This document shows, piece by piece, positions 57,909 to 64,000 of a stretch of DNA of 64,000 bases. The stretch is from Sphingomonas sp. IW22 (GTDB taxonomy: Bacteria; Pseudomonadota; Alphaproteobacteria; Sphingomonadales; Sphingomonadaceae). Each line of letters begins with the position of its first letter. The first letter of the stretch is position 1. The stretch lies in contig NZ_JBGGWB010000004.1 of the NCBI RefSeq assembly GCF_041321155.1, positions 127,264 to 191,263 on the forward strand. The letters are read 5' to 3'. The translations under genes and the position numbers were made by a program. The notes below the pieces were generated by a model that saw only the letters and a program-made list of their open reading frames with translations, searched no databases and was not told the DNA's origin.

Positions 57909-58942
57909 TGCGGCCAGTCGAACAGGACCGTCATGCCGGGGCGCAGCCCATCGACCCGCGACACGGGCGACAGGCGCACGTCAAAGCTCTTCACGTCAAA
58001 GCCGCTCGACTGGCGGGTCGCGCGCCATGTCGCGAAGTCGCCGGCGGGCGCGATGTAGAAGACCCGAAACTGGGCGCAACGATCGCCGAGCGCAGGTATG
58101 CGGCCGGTCAGGACCCGTCCCCGGCGGATCGCACTGAACTGATCTTCTCTCAGGGTGAGCGTCACCCAGGGATGATCGATGTCGGTCAGGACGAAGACGG
58201 GAAATCCCTGCGGCACGAGTTCGCCCGACTGCGCCAGCCTGCGTCCGATCTCACCGTCCGACGGCGCGAACACCCGGGTTTCCTTCTCGGCCGCCTCGAC
58301 TTCGGCCAGGGCGCCGCGCGCCTGGCGCACCTGTCCGCTCGCGGCCTGCCGATCCTGTCGCCGCGCCCCGGCCAGCGCCAGATCATATTGCGCGCGCGCC
58401 GCTCGGGCCGCTTCATTGGAGGCCAGGGCGTTTGCGCGGCTCTCGTCGCGTTTCTGCCCCGCCAGCACACCCTGTTCAAAGAGGCGCTCGGTGCGCTGAT
58501 AGGTGGTCTGGGCGAGGTCCGCCACCGCCTGCGCGCGTCGCCACTGGGCCTCGGCAGCCCGGATATCCTCCGGCCGTGCGCCTTCATCGGCCTTGTCCGC
58601 ATTCGCCTGCGCGGCGGCGAGCGCGCCGCCGGCCTGTTCGGAGCGGGCTTCGACCTCGGGACTGTCGAGCGTATAGAGCAGCTGTCCCGTCTTCACCGGC
58701 TGGCCTTCCTCGACATGAAAGGCCGTGATCCGAGCCGAGACCTTGCTCGTGATCCGCAGTTCGCGGGCCTCGACCATGCCCTGGAGCTGATCGGGAACCG
58801 GGCGATAGGCCAGCCAGAGACCGAGGCCGAGAATGACCACGACGAGGAAAGCAATGAGCGGCAGCAACTTGCGCTTCCGCCCGGTCGGAACCGGCGGAGC
58901 CGTCTCGTCCGGGGTGACCAGGGTTTCCGATGTGGCGGTCAT
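57905..58942 (-). CDS. HlyD-family membrane fusion protein
   Basis: A single N-terminal helix (KLLPLIAFLVVVILGLGLWLAY, residues 25-48) precedes a lipoyl half (GMVEARELRITSKVSARITAFHVEEGQPVKTGQLLYTLDSPEV), a long coiled coil (residues 95-195) and a beta-barrel region (VFAPSDGEIGRRLAQSGELVPQGFPVFVLTDIDHPWVTLTLRE). It bridges the two permeases and the TolC-like channel. ATG 58942 overlaps the stop of the TolC-like gene. Confidence 0.92.
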   Translation of the reverse strand: MTATSETLVTPDETAPPVPTGRKRKLLPLIAFLVVVILGLGLWLAYRPVPDQLQGMVEARELRITSKVSARITAFHVEEGQPVKTGQLLYTLDSPEVEARSEQAGGALAAAQANADKADEGARPEDIRAAEAQWRRAQAVADLAQTTYQRTERLFEQGVLAGQKRDESRANALASNEAARAARAQYDLALAGARRQDRQAASGQVRQARGALAEVEAAEKETRVFAPSDGEIGRRLAQSGELVPQGFPVFVLTDIDHPWVTLTLREDQFSAIRRGRVLTGRIPALGDRCAQFRVFYIAPAGDFATWRATRQSSGFDVKSFDVRLSPVSRVDGLRPGMTVLFDWPQ

Positions 58943-60309
58943 GGCGTGACCCTTTCACCCTGGTCGATATAGTCCGGCAATGTGGCGATCTGACCGCTGA
59001 CGTGGAGAAGCTGGGCGAGCGCGACAACGAAATCATATCCGGCCTGGGCGCGCTGGATCCGGGAGCGGGCAAGACCGAGCTGCGCATCGATCACGTCGAG
59101 CGAGGTTGTCTGCTGCTCCTGATAGCCGAGGGTCTGGACCCGCAGATTCTCCTGCGCCGCAGTGATGGCCGTGTCGGTCAGCTCAAACCGCCGTCGCGCG
59201 GCTTCCGCATCGTTCCAGGACCGCGTGACGCCGATTTCGATCTGGGTGCGGGCTTCGCGCAGGCCCGCATTGGCTTGCGTCACCGTTTCCCGCGCGGCCT
59301 GCACCGCTTGCGAGCGGCCCACACCGGAGAAGAGCGTGTAGCGCAGCCCCACGCCCATCGACCAGTCGGGATCCGTCAACAGCGTGTCGCGCCGATCGAA
59401 ATTATACTGGGCGAAGCCATAGATCGTAGGCCGGAGCTTGGCGCGCTGGAGGGCCACCCCCGCTTCGGCCTGGTCTTCCAGCGCGCCGAGCCGGTCCAGT
59501 TGGGGATGGGCGCGCAGCGCCGTGTCCACATAGGTGTCGAGCGAGCGGAGGGGCTGGCGGATCACGAAGATGGGGGAGACGGGATCGACGCCGGACGGCG
59601 CCCGCAATGCGCCGGCAAGCGCTACCTGCGCACTCGCGAGATCGGCCTGCGCCTTCTCGAGTTCACGCGCGGCGTCGTCGCGAGCCACCTGCGCCTGGAG
59701 GCGTTGGGCCCGGCTTATGAACCCTTCCTGTTCGAGTTTGAGGGCGTCCGCGACATGCCGGTCCAATCCCGCGAGCGCATCACGGCGAACATCGCGCACG
59801 CGCTCGAGCAGCTGCTGGCCGAAATAGAACTGGGTCATCTGCAACAGACCGTTGTCGATGACGATCTGGCGTTCGGCGCGCGACTGCCCCAGTTGCGCCG
59901 CCGCGCCCGCCTGAGCGGCGGGAATCTGGCCACCGGAATAGAGCGGCAGCGTCGCCGTCACGATCGGCCGGGTGCTGGTGCGCTCGATCTCGAAGCGGAG
60001 GGGATCATAGATGGCATAATCCTGGGCCACGTCCGCCAGCGGGCCGAGCGGCAGATAGAGGGTTTTCTGATAGCGGATCATCTGGCCTTCGAACTCGACA
60101 GTCGGACGCCGCAGCGTGCTCGTGGAGCCCTTCTGGGCCTCCTTGCTGCGCACATCGGCGTCGGCGCCCTGGATCGCGTCCGACCGCTCGAGCAGCCTCG
60201 CCTGGGCGCTTCGATAATCGAGATCCAGCCTGTCGATCGTTTGCGCCTGCGCGCCCTGACAAACCGCAGTCGCCAGCGCAGCAACCAGCATCGAACATCG
60301 CAAGGTCAT
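58939..60309 (-). CDS. TolC-family outer-membrane protein
   Basis: A signal peptide (RCSMLVAALATAVCQGAQA) and two OEP repeats rich in coiled coil (MTQFYFGQQLLERVRDVRRDALAGLDRHVADALKLEQEGFISRAQRLQAQVARDDAARELEKA; the end ENLRVQTLGYQEQQTTSLDVIDAQLGLARSRIQRAQAGYDFVVALAQLL) are clear. ATG 60309 is the first conserved start, with GGAGACG upstream. It is first of the four-gene export operon and is divergent from the TetR gene. Confidence 0.92.
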   Translation of the reverse strand: MTLRCSMLVAALATAVCQGAQAQTIDRLDLDYRSAQARLLERSDAIQGADADVRSKEAQKGSTSTLRRPTVEFEGQMIRYQKTLYLPLGPLADVAQDYAIYDPLRFEIERTSTRPIVTATLPLYSGGQIPAAQAGAAAQLGQSRAERQIVIDNGLLQMTQFYFGQQLLERVRDVRRDALAGLDRHVADALKLEQEGFISRAQRLQAQVARDDAARELEKAQADLASAQVALAGALRAPSGVDPVSPIFVIRQPLRSLDTYVDTALRAHPQLDRLGALEDQAEAGVALQRAKLRPTIYGFAQYNFDRRDTLLTDPDWSMGVGLRYTLFSGVGRSQAVQAARETVTQANAGLREARTQIEIGVTRSWNDAEAARRRFELTDTAITAAQENLRVQTLGYQEQQTTSLDVIDAQLGLARSRIQRAQAGYDFVVALAQLLHVSGQIATLPDYIDQGERVTP

Positions 60310-60340
60310 GAAGAACGTCTCCTGCTCCCGCACGGTAACG

Positions 60341-60373
60341 TTGACATCCAACCAACTCAATACATATTTGTAT
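60341..60373 (+). promoter_or_regulatory. promoter and operator of the TetR gene
   Basis: TTGACA (60341-60346), a 16-bp spacer and CATATT (60363-60368) make a good plus-strand sigma-70 promoter. The dyad ATACATATTTGTAT (60360-60373) overlaps the -10 and is a likely TetR operator controlling both divergent units. Confidence 0.65.
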
Positions 60374-60397
60374 CGAAATGCTCCTGCCCGTGATCCC

Positions 60398-61021
60398 GTG
60401 AGCCGCCGCCCGGCACGAACGCGCCCGACCCGGGCGCAGACCCGGGAGCGCATCCTGGATGGCGCTCTCGAGGCCTTCGCTGAACGTGGCTTCCATGGCG
60501 CAACCCAGGAAGATATTTGCGAGCGCGTCGGTCTGAGCCGGGGCGCCTATAATTCTAGCTTCCGGTCCAAGGACGAATTGTTCTTCGCCCTCTATGACCG
60601 GGTGATCGAGCGATTGCAGTCGAGGCTGGAGGAGGCGACCGCCTCAGCGCTGTCCATGCCCGGCTCGACGGCCGACAATTTCCTCAAGGCCTTTATCGCC
60701 AGCTATCCGTTCGATCGGGACTGGTATCTGCTCCAGGCCGAGTTCGGCCTCTATGCCTTGCGCCATCCTGCCATGGCGAGCCACTATGCCGAACGGCAGG
60801 GGCGGATCCTCGTCATCATCGAGGGCGCGCTCGCCGACATCCTTCGCGAGGACTCCCGCATCGTTGCCCGGGACCTCCCGCGCATCGCGCGACTGATCCT
60901 GGCTGTCCACGAGGGAAGCATGTTCCAGGGCCTGCTCGAACCGCACGAGGTCACAAGCGGAGAGCTTCTGGACTTTCTCGTGGATCTCATGCTGGCGGGG
61001 GCGGCAACGAGCGTCGACTAA
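60398..61021 (+). CDS. TetR/AcrR-family regulator
   Basis: The N-terminal helix-turn-helix is standard: RERILDGALEAFAERGFHGATQEDICERVGLSRGAYNSSFRSKDELFFALYDRVIE. The C-terminal ligand domain is alpha-helical and has a FDRDWYLLQAEFGLYALRHP segment. GTG 60398 is the best start, because the operator covers DNA upstream. Divergent from the TolC-HlyD-permease operon, which it probably represses; the inducer is unknown. Confidence 0.9.
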   Translation: MSRRPARTRPTRAQTRERILDGALEAFAERGFHGATQEDICERVGLSRGAYNSSFRSKDELFFALYDRVIERLQSRLEEATASALSMPGSTADNFLKAFIASYPFDRDWYLLQAEFGLYALRHPAMASHYAERQGRILVIIEGALADILREDSRIVARDLPRIARLILAVHEGSMFQGLLEPHEVTSGELLDFLVDLMLAGAATSVD

Positions 61022-61097
61022 GAATGGATTGCTGATCTTGCCTTGCGGGAGGCCGCGCAACAGCATGCCTGCCTCTATTTGTGATGTGGGAGACCGT

Positions 61098-63515
61098 TTA
61101 GTGAAGGAGACCGCGCTGTATTGCCGTGGCGACGGCCTGGGTGCGCCTGTTGACGGCGAGACACTTGAAGATCGCGCGAAAATGCCATTTTACGCCATCT
61201 TCGCCGATACCCAATATGTTGGCGATCTCCGCGCTTGTAAGACCATCTCGCGCCAGGCTGAGGATATGGAGTTGGCGGCGAGACAGGTCGGATCCTTCGG
61301 TATGTTGTGAACTCGGCAAGTGATGTTGTGCTGCGGACCGATCAAACCTCGCCTTTAGGGCCCATCCCGCGTGAATATGCTCCAGGATATTCCGGAACTC
61401 CCGCGCTGTTTCCTTCAGTCCTGTGCTGTCGCGAATTTCCGAGGCCTCTTCCGCCGACCGTATGGCCAGTTGCAGCGCATCTTTACGTAGATGCAGCACC
61501 GAACGCAGCATGAGGGTTTTGAGTATGATATGTTGCCATCCTGCCCTGCGGGTGCGGGCCAGGATACGGTCCGTCAATTGGCGCGCGAGGTGATCCTTCC
61601 CGTCGGCAAGCGCCCGCGTCGCAGACAGAAGCATGCACTCGACGTCCGCAATGGCGAGGTGAGCCGAAGTGATGGCGTCGTTCCTGGGAATATTGGGGAT
61701 GGTGACCGATCGACCCGACGCCATTTCATGTTCGGCAGTCAGGATATCGGCCATGAGTTGCAGTCGCGGCATGTGGTCGCGTACGGCTTTCACGTTCAGT
61801 TCGGTCAGGATTTTTCCGCAGAGGTCCGCATCTCCGGCCAGACGAGCGGCTCGTAATATGGCCCGTGCCGTATGAATCTGGACGTCGACGATCTGGTCGC
61901 AGAAAAGCAACGGCCATTCCAGTTCTGCCAGAGGCACGCCGCTTTCGGCCAGCACAGCGAGGCGCAATGTTTTCAGCGTCTCCTCGGCAACCGGGGAGAC
62001 CATATCCGTCAGATGCGCGTCGATCCTATTTCGTGCGGGAATGATCTGCCCCTGCGTCAGCAGGAGCAGCACTTCGGCAATCTTTGCCCAGTCGCGGGCA
62101 AAGCCCTGATCGGCCAGGGCACAAGCTTGATCCAGTAGGGGACGCAGTGCCGCGAACTCGGCCTCGTTCGACTGACTCGCCACGATGCTCGCGAGACAGG
62201 CCAGGGCGGAGGCCTTCATCATTGGGTTTTCCCGGGCGTGCAGTTGGAGCCATTGCCGGCAGAGCCTTTCCGCCCGCACGACATCGTCCCTCAGCGCCGC
62301 TGTCGTAGCACCGAGCAGCGTCAGCAATTCCTCATGCGTGTCCGTGCGTGACAGCAACTTCAGAAGGTGCGTCGCCCCTGCATGCTGCTGCTGGAAGGAA
62401 AGGACCCATATCTTTCCCAGACCAGCCATGGGATTCGTCAGCAACGCTGTGTCGGGCACGCCCTCGAGCCAATGGGCCAACTCGTTGATACGGCCTTGTC
62501 GCAAAGCGACATCCATGACGATCTCACCGCCCAGTCCCCGCGCCCAGGCCGGATCGCCGGCGCGCAGCGAAAGTGCTATTGTTTGCGCTGGCCGGCCGGC
62601 GCGCCAGTGATGAAAAGCAGCCCGTTTTAAAAGATGGCTTGGCGAGAAACGAAGCTGCGACTGTCCGCTCAATGCAAGATGGTGTCGCAGCGCCGGATTG
62701 AGCGCAAACATTCCGTGCTTGTCCGGCCTCAATAGGAGACATTCGCGTTGCGCACGTGCGATCCATTGCGCGCCGTCGTGGATGCGCAGGGCAAAATCGT
62801 GGCTTTCGGCATCGAGGGGAGCGATCAATGCCGCCTTTTTCAACCATGTGCGCAGAGCGGGCGATAAGGGCGCCAACACGATCTGATCGAGATAACAGAT
62901 GATCTCGGGCCATACATGCAGTGGCTGCTTCCGGTCGGATACACGACACGCGATGCGGCACAATGCGGGCCAACCCTGTGTGTCCGACATGATCCGGTCG
63001 AGGGCTGAAGGGACCCGGGTCAGTTGCTTCAGATCCTGGGCGCTGCAGGCCAGGCCATCGGGGCCGACTTCCTGCCAGTCGGCGTTGAGGACGCCAAATC
63101 CCCAAGGGGCGGAGGTTGCAAGGACCGCCCGCCAATCATCGGGAAGAGCATCCACCAGGTCTCTGGTCAGCGTTTCGAGATGTGGCGCTTCCTGAACATC
63201 ATCGAGGCAAATGATCCCGGGCCTGTCCTGATGCCATATCCATTGCAGAATGGAGTCGATGTCCGCGGCGGTTCCGGCCTGAAGAGCGAGGCGATGCAGG
63301 GTGCTCTTCGCCGTGTCGTCGCTTGCAAGCTTTGTCCAAAGCGCCGGGCGACCAGTGTCCGCCGCCTCCTTCCAACCGGCCGCAAGTGTCGCCGATTTGC
63401 CGTAGCCGCAAGGCGCACGCAGCAGGCTGACGCGCGCGGTCAATTTAACAGGGCGAAGTGCCGTTTCCGCCAGTCGCGAAAGCAGAGTTGGAGTCCATTC
63501 CCTTTCGTGATCCAT
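61098..63515 (-). CDS. LuxR-type large ATP-binding (LAL/MalT-like) regulator, 805 aa
   Basis: The N-terminal STAND ATPase has a Walker A-like RAPCGYGKSATLAAGW (residues about 32-47) and Walker B-type GIICLDDVQEAP (about 100). A long helical-repeat sensor fills the middle. The C-terminal LuxR helix-turn-helix is SRRQLHILSLARDGLTSAEIANILGIGEDGVKWHFRAIFKCLAVNRRTQAV. Such proteins are ligand-triggered activators. The gene is divergent from an aldehyde dehydrogenase gene with a dyad between them, so that gene may be its target. Confidence 0.92.
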   Translation of the reverse strand: MDHEREWTPTLLSRLAETALRPVKLTARVSLLRAPCGYGKSATLAAGWKEAADTGRPALWTKLASDDTAKSTLHRLALQAGTAADIDSILQWIWHQDRPGIICLDDVQEAPHLETLTRDLVDALPDDWRAVLATSAPWGFGVLNADWQEVGPDGLACSAQDLKQLTRVPSALDRIMSDTQGWPALCRIACRVSDRKQPLHVWPEIICYLDQIVLAPLSPALRTWLKKAALIAPLDAESHDFALRIHDGAQWIARAQRECLLLRPDKHGMFALNPALRHHLALSGQSQLRFSPSHLLKRAAFHHWRAGRPAQTIALSLRAGDPAWARGLGGEIVMDVALRQGRINELAHWLEGVPDTALLTNPMAGLGKIWVLSFQQQHAGATHLLKLLSRTDTHEELLTLLGATTAALRDDVVRAERLCRQWLQLHARENPMMKASALACLASIVASQSNEAEFAALRPLLDQACALADQGFARDWAKIAEVLLLLTQGQIIPARNRIDAHLTDMVSPVAEETLKTLRLAVLAESGVPLAELEWPLLFCDQIVDVQIHTARAILRAARLAGDADLCGKILTELNVKAVRDHMPRLQLMADILTAEHEMASGRSVTIPNIPRNDAITSAHLAIADVECMLLSATRALADGKDHLARQLTDRILARTRRAGWQHIILKTLMLRSVLHLRKDALQLAIRSAEEASEIRDSTGLKETAREFRNILEHIHAGWALKARFDRSAAQHHLPSSQHTEGSDLSRRQLHILSLARDGLTSAEIANILGIGEDGVKWHFRAIFKCLAVNRRTQAVATAIQRGLLH

Positions 63516-63526
63516 GACAGGTCGAT

Positions 63527-63544
63527 ACTACATGTTCGTGTAGT
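63527..63544. promoter_or_regulatory. dyad between the LAL regulator and the aldehyde dehydrogenase
   Basis: ACTACATGTTCGTGTAGT has perfect ACTACA/TGTAGT arms around 6 bp. It lies 12 bp before the regulator ATG and 61 bp before the dehydrogenase ATG. It is a candidate operator for either gene. Confidence 0.45.
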
Positions 63545-63604
63545 TCCCTATTGCTATTGTGCTCGTAAGACTCGCGCGAAGCTCATGTTTCGGACGTGAA
63601 TGAG

Positions 63605-63910
63605 ATGATTGAAGAGAGACAGTCGATTTCGCAGGAACCCTGTGATGGCCGCCCGGTGGAAATGCTCTTCACCGCGCAAAAGGCAATGTCGGACGAGCGC
63701 CGGATGCGATTTGGCCTTGCTGAGAGGCGCGCCGCGCTGGCGCGCCTCGCGCTTGCCATACGAAAGTTCGAAGCGGATATCGTTCAGGCCATGGCGACCG
63801 ACTTCGGCAAGCCGGAGGCCGAAGTGTTTCTGACGGAAATTCTTCCGGTCATGCAGGAAATCCGCCACAGCCGTCGTAATCGGGGACCGGTGAGAGGATG
63901 GTCGAAAACG
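63605..63910 (+). pseudogene. aldehyde dehydrogenase, N-terminal fragment
   Basis: From ATG 63605 the frame encodes an N-terminal ALDH part: MSDERRMRFGLAERRAALARLALAIRKFEADIVQAMATDFGKPEAEVFLTEILPVMQEIRHSRR is read in pieces and matches the coniferyl-aldehyde/ALDH class start. Family similarity ends near SRRN (about 63875), before the conserved tryptophan region, and the IS-type end repeat follows from 63911. The rest of the enzyme, including the catalytic Cys, is not in the window. The gene is apparently disrupted by an insertion. Confidence 0.7.
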
Positions 63911-64000
63911 TACGCTCTCATGACTGCCATCCGAGATACTGCCCGAGTTTACCCCTTCGCTGGCCGCAAGACCAGCGTTCGCATTGACCTTGGCGGGTGT
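63911..64000 (-). repeat. IS end repeat, copy B
   Basis: These 90 bases match 38412-38501 with seven differences, in the same orientation, and run to the window edge. By analogy with copy A they are the 3' end of an IS110-like element whose transposase would lie to the right, outside the window. They interrupt an aldehyde dehydrogenase frame. Confidence 0.65.

Noticed and set aside
63911..64000. Reading the 90-bp repeat as a coding continuation of the aldehyde dehydrogenase
   Set aside because: The frame is open, but the same DNA occurs at 38412 in an unrelated setting and the differences between copies are mostly amino-acid changing, so it is not conserved coding sequence.

Overview
The window looks like part of a large plasmid or second replicon of an alphaproteobacterium, most likely a sphingomonad. 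The GC content is high and genes are packed into tail-to-head operons with ATGA overlaps. The replication module (RepA-like initiator, six direct GAGATCATCGGT repeats, ParA, ParB and three GTTGCCACGTGGCAAC sites) sits inside a block of plasmid housekeeping genes. The assignment rests on recognised protein families, not on a database search.

Layout. 1-20 kb is the plasmid backbone: thermonuclease-like protein, an intron-interrupted DUF6927-like gene, ArdC-like antirestriction protein, large ParB-like protein, a giant methylase/strawberry-notch helicase, Toprim protein, repA, origin repeats, parA, parS cluster, parB, a DUF1612-type protein and a tyrosine recombinase. 20.4-34 kb is a metal-resistance island: NreA/NreB-like nickel system, a Cnr/Ncc-type CBA efflux pump with HupE-like and small accessory proteins, and a chromate operon (chrB-chrA-DUF2490-DUF1259). 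A second, diverged copy of the recombinase closes the island at 34.8-36.0 kb with the same upstream box. 36.3-38.3 kb is a nitric-oxide detoxification operon (truncated globin, DUF1971 protein, flavohaemoglobin). 38.4-40.0 kb is a scrambled patch with an IS110-like remnant and a doubly truncated operon.

40-54 kb is a fatty-acid utilisation regulon. A minus-strand operon (DUF2147, FadL, FadD, MerR regulator) faces away from a plus-strand beta-oxidation operon (thiolase, FadN-type dehydrogenase/hydratase, acyl-CoA dehydrogenase, nitronate-monooxygenase-like flavoprotein, EtfB, EtfA, thioesterase, PHA-system protein). TGAC/GTCA-type dyads lie before both operons. 54.5-64 kb holds a secreted alpha/beta hydrolase, a TetR-controlled TolC/HlyD/two-permease export operon, a large LuxR-type ATPase regulator, and an aldehyde dehydrogenase gene cut off by the same IS-like end seen at 38.4 kb.

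Most notable observations. (1) A structurally complete group II intron (GTGCGCC start, YADD/HNH maturase, 34-nt domain V, bulged branch-point A) splits a conserved plasmid gene, and removing exactly 1670-4224 restores one 202-residue frame. (2) A 24-codon ORF with a perfect Shine-Dalgarno sequence is followed by a strong terminator ahead of the large parB-like gene. (3) Two recombinase paralogues with a common 37-bp upstream box bracket the metal island. (4) Regulatory dyads can be matched to likely regulators: G-tract palindromes at nreA/nreB, an NsrR-like site at the NO operon, and MerR-type sites in the lipid regulon. (5) A 90-bp IS110-like end occurs twice, once inside an aldehyde dehydrogenase gene.
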